Shown here: one piece after another, positions 16,523 through 25,065 of the stretch | Numbering within the stretch: the stretch's first letter is position 1 | Layout: the number at the start of each line of letters is the position of its first letter | Origin: Rhodoferax sp. | Lineage (GTDB): Bacteria; Pseudomonadota; Gammaproteobacteria; Burkholderiales; Burkholderiaceae_C | DNA: 36,611 nt | NCBI RefSeq assembly: GCF_018063565.1 | Contig: NZ_JAGPBB010000039.1 | Coordinates: 1 to 36,611 of the forward strand | Direction: 5' to 3' | Notes under the pieces: generated by a model | The model's input: only the letters and a program-made list of their open reading frames with translations | Database searches by the model: none | What the model was told of the DNA's origin: nothing | Made by a program: the position numbers and the translations under genes

Positions 16523-17119
16523 ATGTACGACGACTACGCCGCACTGATCTTTGACATGGATGGCACGCTGGTTGACAGCGGCCAGCTGCACGAATTCAGC
16601 TGGAGAGCGACGCTCGACAAGTACGGCATCCCGATTGATGGTCCGCTGATGCGCTCCCTGGCCGGGGTGCCAACGCGGGAGACGCTCGAAATTCTGCTGA
16701 ACAGGTTCAACCGTTCGGTGCCGGCCAGTGTCGAAGCAATGAACGAATTCAAGGAACAGTGTGTGCGTGACAACCTGCACCGTTTTGTTCAGCCCACTGA
16801 CCTGATCGATGTGGTGAAAAAGTACCACGGCGAAAAACCCATGGCCATCGGCACTGGTGCCAACACCGCCGAGGCCAGGCTGGTGCTCAAACAGTGTGGT
16901 CTGCACCACTACATCGACGTGGTCGTGGGTGCCGATCAGGTACTGAACGCCAAGCCCGCACCTGACACCTTTTTGCGCTGCGCCGAGTTACTGGGTGTGG
17001 ACGCCGCACGGTGTGTGGTGTTTGAGGACTCCAGGCTGGGGCTGCAGGCGGCAGCGCGCGCCGGTATGGCCGGGATTGACGTTCTGCTGATTCACAACAT
17101 CCACAACGACTATTTTTAG
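16523..17119 (+). CDS. yqaB: HAD-family phosphatase, YqaB/beta-phosphoglucomutase-like
   Basis: The 198-aa hydrolase has all HAD motifs: nucleophile and acid Asp in FDMDGTLVDS (Asp11, Asp13), motif II Thr in IGTGAN, motif III Lys in NAKPAPDTF, and motif IV VFEDSRLG. The small alpha cap is that of the beta-phosphoglucomutase subfamily, and the sequence is most like E. coli YqaB (fructose-1-phosphate and related sugar phosphates), starting with MYDDYAALIFDMDG. It follows the lyase on the same strand with 39 bp between, and GGTAGG precedes ATG 16523. The physiological substrate is not evident. Confidence 0.85.
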   Translation: MYDDYAALIFDMDGTLVDSGQLHEFSWRATLDKYGIPIDGPLMRSLAGVPTRETLEILLNRFNRSVPASVEAMNEFKEQCVRDNLHRFVQPTDLIDVVKKYHGEKPMAIGTGANTAEARLVLKQCGLHHYIDVVVGADQVLNAKPAPDTFLRCAELLGVDAARCVVFEDSRLGLQAAARAGMAGIDVLLIHNIHNDYF

Positions 17120-17175
17120 CCTGGACACACCCTGCGGGTCACTATGATGGCGGCCTTGCCGTTCTGGAGAAGATC

Positions 17176-18150
17176 ATGACCCGATGGGATGCCCACATGT
17201 GCCTGCCGCTGCATCCGCAGGCGAGTTTTGCGCCAATTGACCAGTTGCGTGCGGGTGGTTTGAACTACGTGTCGATCAACGTCGGTATGGACATGAACCC
17301 GCTGGCGCAGGTGCTGTCGGTGATTGCCGGCTTTCGCTCTACCATCGCGGCGCACCCGGATCGTTATGTCCAGGCCAATTCCGTGGCCGACATCGAGCGT
17401 GCCAAGGCGGGCGGCCAAATCGCCATTGGCTTTGACCTCGAAGGCGCCATGCCCTTGCTGGATCAACCCGAGATGGTGGCGCTGTACGCCGCCTTGGGGG
17501 TGCGGCAAATTCACTTCGCCTACAACCGCAACAACAGCGTGGCCGATGGTTGTCACGATGAGCCGCGCGGCCTCACCGCGCTGGGGCGGCGGATGGTGGC
17601 CGCAGTGAATGCGGCCGGCCTGCTGATGGACTGCTCGCACACCGGGCGGCGCTGCAGCCTGGAGATCATGGTCGCATCCAGCCAGCCGGTGATCTTCAGC
17701 CACGCCAACCCGCTGGCGCTGGTGGAGCACGGGCGCAACATCACCGATGAGCAGATTCGCGCCTGCGCCGCCACCGGCGGGGTGGTGTGCTTGTCAGGGG
17801 TGTCGCGCTTTTTGGGCACCGACACGCCAGGCGCGCAGGATGTGGCGCGCCATGCCGCTTATGTGGCGGATCTGGTGGGTGTACAACATGTGGGTATCGG
17901 GCTGGACAACGGCTTTTCGCAAGACGACCTGGATGATCGCCCGCCAAATTTCGACCCCGCCTATTGGTGGCCGGTGGCTGCGGGTTATGGCAATGGCATC
18001 GCCAGCGTCAAATACACGCCGCTGAACACCTGGGAGCAGCTCGATGCGGCTTTGCTGGCGGCGGGCTTTAGTGCCGCAGAAGTTGCTCAAATCCTCGGTG
18101 CGAACATGCTGCGGGTGGCAAGTCAAGTCTGGCCCAAGTTGCCGATGTGA
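17176..18150 (+). CDS. Membrane dipeptidase (peptidase M19) family protein with an altered metal motif
   Basis: The 324-aa protein matches the renal-dipeptidase TIM-barrel family: DLEG (Glu89), DCSHTG (His155), FSHANPLALV (His176) and GIGLDNGF are zinc-ligand or near-active-site segments. In characterised members the first strand carries D-G-H-x-D, with His and Asp both binding zinc; here it is DAHMC, so the Asp is Cys9. The enzyme may be a divergent subfamily with one altered ligand or another activity. GGAGAAG lies before ATG 17176. It follows the HAD gene by 56 bp and may share its transcript with the lyase. No signal peptide is seen, so it is likely cytoplasmic. Confidence 0.82.
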   Translation: MTRWDAHMCLPLHPQASFAPIDQLRAGGLNYVSINVGMDMNPLAQVLSVIAGFRSTIAAHPDRYVQANSVADIERAKAGGQIAIGFDLEGAMPLLDQPEMVALYAALGVRQIHFAYNRNNSVADGCHDEPRGLTALGRRMVAAVNAAGLLMDCSHTGRRCSLEIMVASSQPVIFSHANPLALVEHGRNITDEQIRACAATGGVVCLSGVSRFLGTDTPGAQDVARHAAYVADLVGVQHVGIGLDNGFSQDDLDDRPPNFDPAYWWPVAAGYGNGIASVKYTPLNTWEQLDAALLAAGFSAAEVAQILGANMLRVASQVWPKLPM

Positions 18151-18172
18151 CCGCAAAGTTTATGCATAATAT

Positions 18173-18222
18173 GCCTCCAGCGCTTTAGTGCAAAGCGCAG
18201 GCAGCTATAACAATAGTAGCTG
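18173..18222. repeat. Comamonadaceae-type intergenic repeat with two hairpins
   Basis: Two adjacent inverted repeats occur: GCGCTTT (18180-18186) with AAAGCGC (18192-18198), and CAGCTA (18202-18207) with TAGCTG (18217-18222). The pattern GCCTC-[TC]AGCGC ... GCAGCTAT...TAG-AGCTG matches a short repeat I recall as widespread between genes in Rhodoferax, Acidovorax and relatives. It separates the dipeptidase and potassium-uptake genes. Its function is unknown; termination or mRNA processing is possible. Confidence 0.55.
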
Positions 18223-18230
18223 TTTAGCGT

Positions 18231-19577
18231 TTGAATCCGTCTTTGAAGATCAATTTTTTACACCCATCCACGGTTTTGGTGCTGCTGTTTCTGGCGGTGA
18301 TTCTGCTGGGTACAAGCTTGCTGATGCTGCCCCTGGCGCACGCCAAAGGCGAGGTGGCACCGTTTTTGGTGGCGCTGTTCACGGCCACCTCGGCGGTGTG
18401 TGTGACCGGGTTGGTGGTGGTCGACACCGGCACCTACTGGAGCGGTGCCGGGCAGGTGATCATCATGGCGCTGTTCCAGATCGGTGGCTTTGGCATCATG
18501 ACCGCCGCCACCCTGATGGGGCTGCTGGTGAGCAAACACATGCGCCTGCGCACCCAGAAACTGCTGCAGGCTGAGACCCATTCTCTGGCGCTGGGCGACG
18601 TGAAAAGTGTCGCGCGCTTGGTGCTGTGGGTGACGGTGGTGACCGAACTGGCCATGGCCGGGGTGCTGATGCTGCGCTTTGCGCTGGGGTACGGCATGCC
18701 GTGGGGCGAGGCGGCGTGGCAGGGGTTGTTTCACTCGGTGTCGGCCTACAACAACGCCGGTTTCTCCACCTGGAGCGACAACGTGATGCGCTTTGTGGGC
18801 GACGCCATTGTGCTCGGGCCGCTGATGGCGTGCATCATCATCGGCGGGCTGGGTTTTCCGGTGCTGCACGAGCTGATGGTTGAGCGCGGGCGGCGTCGGC
18901 CGATCTGGTCGATGCACACGGTGCTCACCATCTGGGGGTCGATTGCACTGATTTTGGTCGGTGCAGCCATCCTTTTCGCCACCGAATGGGACAACCCCAA
19001 AACCCTGGGGCCGTTGGGATGGGCGACCAAAGTGCTTGCGTCGCTGTTCACCTCGGTGTCGGCGCGCACCGCTGGCTTTAACGCGATCGACATCGCCGGG
19101 CTGAGCAACGAGTCGCTCGCGTTGCACTTTGCCCTCATGTTCATTGGCGGGGGCAGTGCGGGCACGGCCGGTGGCGTCAAGGTCACCACGTTCTTTGTGT
19201 TGGTGCTGGTGGTCTGGAATGAGATCCGGGGCAATCAGGACGTGGAGTTTCGGGGGCGGCGCATTGCGGGCCCGGTGCAGCGCCAGGCACTCACCGTGGT
19301 CGCGCTGGGGGCGGCCACGATCGCGCTGGCAATGCTGCTGATTTTGCCGTTGACGTCGCTGCCCTACGAAAAAGTGCTGTTTGAGGTGGTGTCGGCGTTT
19401 GCCACGGTCGGTTTGTCGACCGGCATCACCGCTGAGCTGGTGCCCGCAGCGCAATGCATCTTGATCGCGTTGATGTTTGTCGGGCGGGTTGGGGTGGTGA
19501 CGCTGGCCGTTGCCATTGCCACCAACCAATTGCGGCGCAATTTCCGTTACCCTGAGGAGAAACCGATTGTCGGATAA
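18231..19577 (+). CDS. ktrB: KtrB/TrkH-family potassium uptake channel subunit
   Basis: The 448-aa integral membrane protein is the ion-conducting subunit of a K+ uptake system. It has the four pore-loop repeats of the family, with selectivity-filter segments near TSAVCVTGLVV, SAYNNAGFST, SARTAGFNAID and AFATVGLSTG, and about eight further membrane helices. The start is uncertain: TTG 18231 gives the usual N-terminal length, TTG 18243 is the next candidate, and neither has a clear ribosome site. The stop codon lies inside the start of ktrA, so the two are translationally linked. It is shorter than gamma-proteobacterial TrkH and fits the KtrB branch. Confidence 0.9.
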   Translation: MNPSLKINFLHPSTVLVLLFLAVILLGTSLLMLPLAHAKGEVAPFLVALFTATSAVCVTGLVVVDTGTYWSGAGQVIIMALFQIGGFGIMTAATLMGLLVSKHMRLRTQKLLQAETHSLALGDVKSVARLVLWVTVVTELAMAGVLMLRFALGYGMPWGEAAWQGLFHSVSAYNNAGFSTWSDNVMRFVGDAIVLGPLMACIIIGGLGFPVLHELMVERGRRRPIWSMHTVLTIWGSIALILVGAAILFATEWDNPKTLGPLGWATKVLASLFTSVSARTAGFNAIDIAGLSNESLALHFALMFIGGGSAGTAGGVKVTTFFVLVLVVWNEIRGNQDVEFRGRRIAGPVQRQALTVVALGAATIALAMLLILPLTSLPYEKVLFEVVSAFATVGLSTGITAELVPAAQCILIALMFVGRVGVVTLAVAIATNQLRRNFRYPEEKPIVG

Positions 19578-20241
19578 AGAAACCAAAGCCCTGTCGGGCA
19601 GCGTGGTGGTGATTGGTCTGGGCCGCTTTGGCACCGGCGTGGCCACCTCCTTGGTCGAACTTGGCCACGACGTGCTGGCCATCGAGAGTTGCCCCGAGAC
19701 CGTGCAGTCCCTCTCAGGCGTGTTGCCGCATGTTGTGCAGGCCGACGCCACCGATGTCGAAACCCTGCGCCAGCTTGGCGTGCATGACTTTGCCCACGCC
19801 GTGGTGAGCATCGGTGGCGACCTGGAAGCCAGCGTGCTGACCGTGCTCAACTTGAGCCAGCTCGGCGTCAAAGACATCTGGGCCAAGGCAAACAACCCGC
19901 AGCATGGTCGCATCTCGGAACGCGTGGGTGCGCATCATGTGGTGTACCCCGAGACCGACATGGGCGAGCGCGTGGCGCACCTGGTCACCGGCAAGATGAT
20001 CGATTTCATCGAGTTTGACGATGGTTTTGCCATCGCCAAGACCCGCTCACCCATGGAAACCCACAAAAAGACGCTGGCGCAGTCCGACGTGCGCAAGCGC
20101 CATGGCATCACCGTGGTGGGCATCAAGCGGCGTCACGAAGACTTTATCTACGCCAGACCCGAGACCGAAGTCAAACCCGGCGACCACCTGATCGTGGCCG
20201 GCCCGACGCGGCAAGTGGAGCGTTTTGCGGCGCTGTTTTGA
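19567..20241 (+). CDS. ktrA: KtrA/TrkA-family NAD(P)-binding regulator of K+ uptake
   Basis: The 224-aa cytosolic RCK protein gates the KtrB channel by nucleotide binding. An RCK_N Rossmann fold occupies ~10-140 with VVIGLGRFGTGVA (GxGxxG), the acidic residue after strand two in LAIES, and the DATDVETLRQLG helix; an RCK_C domain follows (ITVVGIKRR ... VKPGDHLIVAG). The start is TTG 19567, because GAGGAGA at 19554-19560 is ideally spaced. An in-frame ATG at 19510 would add 19 residues read from inside ktrB and has no such support. The gene overlaps the end of ktrB by 11 bp. Confidence 0.92.
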   Translation: MSDKETKALSGSVVVIGLGRFGTGVATSLVELGHDVLAIESCPETVQSLSGVLPHVVQADATDVETLRQLGVHDFAHAVVSIGGDLEASVLTVLNLSQLGVKDIWAKANNPQHGRISERVGAHHVVYPETDMGERVAHLVTGKMIDFIEFDDGFAIAKTRSPMETHKKTLAQSDVRKRHGITVVGIKRRHEDFIYARPETEVKPGDHLIVAGPTRQVERFAALF

Positions 20242-20254
20242 GGCTCGGCCGAGC

Positions 20255-20872
20255 TCAGGGTTTTTTCAGGTACAACCCATCTGACCAGGTCGCCAGCCAC
20301 TCGGGCTTGTAGGCCACCAGCAGGGCAGTAAACATGCCGGTCAGAAACGCGTCGCCCCAGGCCACCAGCCAGTGCGCCACCAGGCTCAGACCATCGTCAA
20401 TGCCGGGCAGACTGTGGTCAGCCCATTGCGCCAGAATGCCCGAGGTAAACACACAAAGTACGGTGCCCAGAAAAGCCCGCCCCAGAATATAGACAAACAG
20501 GTGCGCGCCAATCCAGCGCCGAATCGCCAGCCCCAAGCCCAGCGCCAGCGTGGCCGGCACCACACCCAGCCAGACGGTCAGATCCAGCGCGATCTCCCAG
20601 GGCATGGGCGAGATCAGAGCGGCAATCAGCCCGACCCCGCACAGCACCGGTATGGCCAGAGGCCAACCCAGCATCAGAACGACCAGGCAGGCCCCCGAGC
20701 CCTGTAACTGCAAAGGCATCTTGTGCAGGCTGGGCATGGCCCACAGCCAGGGCACCAGCGTGAGTGTGGCCAGCACCGGGGTGAGCCGCAAGCCGCCCGC
20801 CATCAGACGCCAGGGGCGCAGCAACAGCGCCGCCATTAGCGCCAGAACCAACAGGACTGAATTGATGAACAT
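20255..20872 (-). CDS. CbiM-like energy-coupling-factor transporter membrane protein (putative)
   Basis: The 205-aa polytopic protein has about six hydrophobic segments. MPSLHKMPLQLQGSGACLVVLMLGWPLA resembles the CbiM/NikM-type S-component family, which binds Co2+ or Ni2+ in group II ECF transporters. No CbiN, CbiQ or CbiO partner is adjacent, and the canonical N-terminal metal-binding M-H-I segment is not seen, so substrate and activity are unsure. It follows the FemAB-like gene by 45 bp on the same strand and converges with ktrA (13-bp gap). A link to B12 use by NrdJ is tempting but only inference. Confidence 0.55.
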   Translation of the reverse strand: MFINSVLLVLALMAALLLRPWRLMAGGLRLTPVLATLTLVPWLWAMPSLHKMPLQLQGSGACLVVLMLGWPLAIPVLCGVGLIAALISPMPWEIALDLTVWLGVVPATLALGLGLAIRRWIGAHLFVYILGRAFLGTVLCVFTSGILAQWADHSLPGIDDGLSLVAHWLVAWGDAFLTGMFTALLVAYKPEWLATWSDGLYLKKP

Positions 20873-20917
20873 GGATTGGCATTATCCGCAGTGACGGGCG
20901 AATCGACTTGTCAAAAC

Positions 20918-22135
20918 TCAATGCGCCTTGAAGGGGCTGTGCTCGTTCAGGGTTTCGACATAGTCCTCAATGCCGGCCCGCTCACGGTGCAGGAAGTTGT
21001 CGATCGCCGCAAAAAACTGTGGGTGCGCCAGCCAGTGGGCGCTGGTCGTGGTCGTGGGCAGCAAGGCCCGCGCGAGTTTGTGCTCGCCTTGCGCGCCGCC
21101 TTCAAAATGCTGGTAGCCGTGCTCAATGCACCACTGTAGCGGCTGGTAATAACAGGCCTCAAAGTGCAGGCAGTCGACGCGCTGCAGCGCGCCCCAGTGG
21201 CGACCGAACGCCACTTTGGCCAGGTTCTGATTGCCATTTTCGGCGTTGGCGCTTTGGCTGCTTGCGTTGATGGCGATCAAACTGGCAGCGATTGGCTGCC
21301 CGTCAAGGTGCGCGATGAACATGAGCCAGTCGTCGGGCATGGTCGACTGCATGCGCGCGTAAAAGTCCCGATTAAGGTAGGGGTGCTGCCCGTGCTCCAG
21401 GTAGGTGCGCTCGTAGCAGCGGTAGAAAAAATCCCAGTCGGCGCTGTTGATCTCGGCGCCGCAGCGCACCTCAAAACGCACCCCGGCATCCGACACCTTG
21501 CGACGCTCCTGGCGGATTTTTTTGCGCTTCTCTTGCGACAGGCTGGCCAGAAACTGGTCAAAGTTGGCATACCCGGGTGTGGTGTTGTGCCAATGAAACT
21601 GCACCGTGTGGCGTGTGAGCAGGCCCGCCTGGGTCAAGGCCTGCACGTCTTGTGGGCTGATAAACAGGGCGTGCAAGCCGGTCAGTTGCTGTTGCGCGCA
21701 CCAGGCCAACAGGCTTTGTGCCAACAGGGCGCGCTGGTCTGCGCTGCGTGCCAGCAGCCGACTGCCGGTCACCGGTAAAAAGGGCACACCACACACCGCT
21801 TTGGGGTGGTAGTCCAGCCCGTGCTGCTGGTAGGCACGCGCCCAGCCCCAGTCAAAGACAAATTCGCCCTGCGAGTGGCTCTTGACATAGAGCACCGTGG
21901 CGGCCTGCAGCTGGCCGTCTCGCTCCAGCAGGAAAAAGTGCGGATCCCAGCCATTGGCAGCGTCGGCACAAGCACTGTCCTGCAGGGCGCGCAAGTATTC
22001 CAGGCGCATGAATGGCGTGGGTGCGTCCTGGCTGTGGAGCAGGGCGTTCCAAGCCGGCAAGGGCACAGCCTGGGGTGCGTTCAGCACCCGGATGACATAA
22101 TCATCGGCGTCCAAAGCGGTGTTGTTGTCCTTCAT
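20918..22135 (-). CDS. FemAB/GNAT-fold protein (PF04339-type, putative peptidoglycan-linked acyltransferase)
   Basis: The 405-aa protein belongs to the family annotated as GNAT or peptidogalycan biosynthesis/recognition protein. Visible hallmarks are FMRLEYLRAL near residue 45, VYVKSHSQGEFVFDWGWARAY split near 83-101, SQEKRKKIRQERRKV near 205, DWLMFIAHLDGQPIAASLI, and the C-terminal CIEHGYQHFEGGAQGEHK. Two GNAT-like halves are typical; the aminoacyl or acyl donor is not established for this group. Its start codon is only 15 bp from the divergent nadE start, so its promoter must lie within the nadE coding region. The CbiM-like gene follows it. Confidence 0.8.
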   Translation of the reverse strand: MKDNNTALDADDYVIRVLNAPQAVPLPAWNALLHSQDAPTPFMRLEYLRALQDSACADAANGWDPHFFLLERDGQLQAATVLYVKSHSQGEFVFDWGWARAYQQHGLDYHPKAVCGVPFLPVTGSRLLARSADQRALLAQSLLAWCAQQQLTGLHALFISPQDVQALTQAGLLTRHTVQFHWHNTTPGYANFDQFLASLSQEKRKKIRQERRKVSDAGVRFEVRCGAEINSADWDFFYRCYERTYLEHGQHPYLNRDFYARMQSTMPDDWLMFIAHLDGQPIAASLIAINASSQSANAENGNQNLAKVAFGRHWGALQRVDCLHFEACYYQPLQWCIEHGYQHFEGGAQGEHKLARALLPTTTTSAHWLAHPQFFAAIDNFLHRERAGIEDYVETLNEHSPFKAH

Positions 22136-22150
22136 CTTTCAAACCATTTC

Positions 22151-23827
22151 ATGCCACTCAAACTCTCAATTGCCCAGCTCAATCTGGTGGTGGGCGATCT
22201 GGCGGGTAACTCGCAAAAAATCATTCATGCAGCCACCTGCGCGTACCAGCAAGGTGCGCGGCTGGTGCTCACCCCCGAGTTGTCGATTTGCGGCTACGCT
22301 GCCGAAGACCTGTTTTTGCGCCGTGCCTTCATAGCCGCGTGTGATGATGCCGTGAAAGCGCTCGCTGACGCATTGGCTCACCTGAAAGACCTTTGTGTGG
22401 TGGTGGGTCACCCTACCGGGGGCGACAGCCGCACCCGCTCGGTGGCGGTGCCGGCGCGCTACAACGCCGCCAGCGTGCTGCGCGAGGGGCAGGTCATTGC
22501 GACCTACGCCAAGCGTGAGCTGCCCAACTACCAGGTGTTTGATGAGCGGCGCTATTTCACACCGGGCGACGAGGTGTGTGTGTTTGAGGCCGGCGAGCCG
22601 GGCGACACGGTCAAAGTGGGCTTGCTGATTTGTGAAGACGCCTGGTTTGACTTGCCGGCGCGACGCACGCGCGAAGCGGGTGCCGAGCTGTTGGCCGTCA
22701 TCAATGCGTCCCCGTTTCATGTTGGCAAGGGCTACGAGCGCGAACAGATGATGCGTGAGCGGGTGCGCGACTGCGGCCTGCCGCTGGTCTACGCGCATCT
22801 GGTGGGCGGGCAGGACGAGGTGGTGTTTGAGGGACATTCGTTTTTGCTCAATGCCGATGGATCGCTTGCCGGGCGAGCTCCGAGTTTCATGGAAAATAAC
22901 CTCTTGGCGCAAGTACGATGGGATAAGTCAGCTATTATGTTGGAAGCTGAAGTGGCTGCTGAGCGCAGCGCAGATGAGGACTTGTGGGACGCCTTGGTGT
23001 TGGGGGTGCGCGACTATATTGGCAAAAATGGCTTTCCCTCGGTTCTGCTGGGTCTGTCGGGCGGCATTGATTCGGCGCTGGTACTGGCGATTGCCGTGGA
23101 CGCACTGGGTGCCAGCCGGGTGCGCGCGGTGATGATGCCTTCGCCATACACCGCTGATATCAGCTGGATTGACGCGCGCGACATGGCGCAACGCCTGGGG
23201 GTCAGGTACGACGAGTTGTCGATCGTGCCCGAGTTCGAGGCGTTCAAGGCCACACTCAGCGGGGAGTTCAAGGGCCTGGCCGAAGACACGACAGAAGAGA
23301 ATATCCAGGCGCGCATCCGGGGCACGCTGCTGATGGCGCTCTCCAATAAATTTGGCAGCATTGTGCTGACGACTGGCAACAAGAGTGAAATGGCCACGGG
23401 TTATTGCACCTTGTACGGCGACATGGCGGGCGGCTTTGCCGTGATCAAGGACCTGGCCAAGACCACTGTGTTTCGGCTGGCGCGCTGGCGCAATTTGCAC
23501 GATCCCTACAGCACTGGCAAAGAGCCGATTCCCGAGCGCATCATCACCCGTCCGCCCAGCGCTGAGCTGCGGCCGGATCAGAAGGATCAGGACAGCCTGC
23601 CGCCCTATGAGGTGCTGGACGGCATTCTGGAACGCTACATGGAAAACGATGAACCGATCGAGGCCATCGTGGCGGCGGGCTACGCGCGTGCCGATGTCGA
23701 GCGGGTCACCTGGCTGATCAAGATCAACGAATACAAGCGACGCCAGTCGCCGGTGGGTATCCGGGTCACGCACCGTAGTTTTGGCAAGGATTGGCGCTAT
23801 CCCATTACCAACAAGTTCCGCGCTTGA
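22151..23827 (+). CDS. nadE: Glutamine-dependent NAD+ synthetase
   Basis: The 558-aa enzyme amidates nicotinate adenine dinucleotide to NAD+ using glutamine. The N-terminal nitrilase-fold glutaminase carries the Glu-Lys-Cys triad in LTPELSICGY, KRELPNYQVFDERRYF and LICEDAWFD. The C-terminal synthetase has the ATP P-loop LGLSGGIDSALVLAIAVDALG (split here as LGLSGGIDSA and LVLAIAVDALG), TTGNKSEMATGY, and YGDMAGGFAVIKDL. The start is ATG 22151 (MPLKLSIAQLNLVVGD); the frame is open much further upstream, but only through DNA antisense to the FemAB-like gene. glnB follows 78 bp later, a nadE-glnB order common in this group. Confidence 0.95.
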   Translation: MPLKLSIAQLNLVVGDLAGNSQKIIHAATCAYQQGARLVLTPELSICGYAAEDLFLRRAFIAACDDAVKALADALAHLKDLCVVVGHPTGGDSRTRSVAVPARYNAASVLREGQVIATYAKRELPNYQVFDERRYFTPGDEVCVFEAGEPGDTVKVGLLICEDAWFDLPARRTREAGAELLAVINASPFHVGKGYEREQMMRERVRDCGLPLVYAHLVGGQDEVVFEGHSFLLNADGSLAGRAPSFMENNLLAQVRWDKSAIMLEAEVAAERSADEDLWDALVLGVRDYIGKNGFPSVLLGLSGGIDSALVLAIAVDALGASRVRAVMMPSPYTADISWIDARDMAQRLGVRYDELSIVPEFEAFKATLSGEFKGLAEDTTEENIQARIRGTLLMALSNKFGSIVLTTGNKSEMATGYCTLYGDMAGGFAVIKDLAKTTVFRLARWRNLHDPYSTGKEPIPERIITRPPSAELRPDQKDQDSLPPYEVLDGILERYMENDEPIEAIVAAGYARADVERVTWLIKINEYKRRQSPVGIRVTHRSFGKDWRYPITNKFRA

Positions 23828-24244
<417 letters not shown>

Positions 24245-24257
24245 ACGCAGGGCGCCG

Positions 24258-24785
24258 TCAGCGCTTGGGGGCAGGGCGCACACAGATGAGTTGTGTACCG
24301 GCCAGCGCATCGTGCCAGAACTGCTGGCGCGGGTGAAAACGGCTCAGCAACGCCCAGACCGCGACCCAGCCCAAGGCGATGACCACGGACTCACCACCAG
24401 TCAGCGAAAACCACCACGACACGGCCAAGGGTGGCAATACCCACAGCCAGCTCCACAGGTAGCGCAACAAGGCGCGGCGCTGGCTGAGCGGGTTTCCGCG
24501 CAGGTCGACCACCCGGATATGCCAGGTTTTCATGGCCAGTGTCTGCCCTTTGGCCCACAGCCAGCCAAAGTAAATGCCAAACACCACAAAAAGGAACGCC
24601 TGCAGGGCATGGCGGTTGTCCATGGCGTTTTTGGTCTGACTTAAGGTGCCAAAGAGGTAACCGGCAATGAACACCACGCCAAACAGCAACATGCCTTCAT
24701 AAAGCCAGCAGGCCATGCGCCGCCACAGGCTGGGTGCCAGCGGCGGCTCAGGCGTGCTGGGGAGGGGGGGCTGGGCTGAGGTCAT
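24258..24785 (-). CDS. RDD-family membrane protein
   Basis: The 175-aa protein has a Pro-rich N-terminal tail (~1-18) and an RDD domain: RRMACWLYEGMLLFGVVF supplies the family Arg, then hydrophobic segments around 26-48, 62-80 and 115-150, with KGQTLAMKTWHIRVVD between. RDD proteins are small inner-membrane proteins; some transport Na+ or compatible solutes, but most are uncharacterised. The gene converges with glnB (13-bp gap) and diverges from ilvI across a 280-bp control region. Confidence 0.85.
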   Translation of the reverse strand: MTSAQPPLPSTPEPPLAPSLWRRMACWLYEGMLLFGVVFIAGYLFGTLSQTKNAMDNRHALQAFLFVVFGIYFGWLWAKGQTLAMKTWHIRVVDLRGNPLSQRRALLRYLWSWLWVLPPLAVSWWFSLTGGESVVIALGWVAVWALLSRFHPRQQFWHDALAGTQLICVRPAPKR

Positions 24786-24870
24786 GAACGGTCAATGGTG
24801 GTGAAGAAACGTAGCGGTGGCTGGACTGCCGTGCAGCGCAATCGCCCTGCGATGGGGCAGCAAGGTGGAT

Positions 24871-24917
24871 TATTGCATCGCAACACGGCCGCGAATGCGC
24901 CGTGGCGGTGCGATAAT
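24871..24917. promoter_or_regulatory. Nested inverted repeat and extended -10 in the RDD/ilvI divergent region
   Basis: ATCGCA (24877-24882) and CACGGC (24884-24889) pair with GCCGTG (24899-24904) and TGCGAT (24909-24914), a nested inverted repeat. An extended -10, TG-C-GATAAT (24909-24917), overlaps its right arm on the plus strand, which would give ilvI a leader of roughly 140 nt. No good -35 is visible, and no Ile/Val/Leu-rich leader peptide or terminator lies between here and ilvI. The rest of 24786-25065 shows nothing else. Confidence 0.4.
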
Positions 24918-25065
24918 GCGCGCTGCAAATTAAAGCAAACGGGTCAAAGTCTGGCGAAAACATCAATACGTCTGTGGCTTTGGTCTTAAGTTTCGCTGCA
25001 ACGCCACAAGTGTTTGCAAAGAAGCACCCAAGGTTTTTCGTCAGAGAAATTCACAAAGGTTCATC

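Noticed and set aside
14939-16909. 656-codon open frame on the minus strand opposite the lyase and HAD genes
   Set aside because: It is antisense to two clearly conserved genes; its composition (His/Gln/Val-rich, no domains) is that of a GC-rich shadow frame, and it has no ribosome site.
19510-19566. Upstream ATG start for ktrA
   Set aside because: It lies inside ktrB, has no ribosome site, and the added residues do not match the family; TTG 19567 has an ideal site.
18258-19913. 551-codon open frame on the minus strand opposite ktrB/ktrA
   Set aside because: It is a shadow of genuine channel genes; the translation is His/Arg/Pro/Gln-rich without any recognisable fold.
22925-22975. Copy of the intergenic repeat embedded in nadE
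   Set aside because: AGCTATTATG... resembles part of the repeat, but the GCCTC/AGCGC half is missing and the reading frame is normal.
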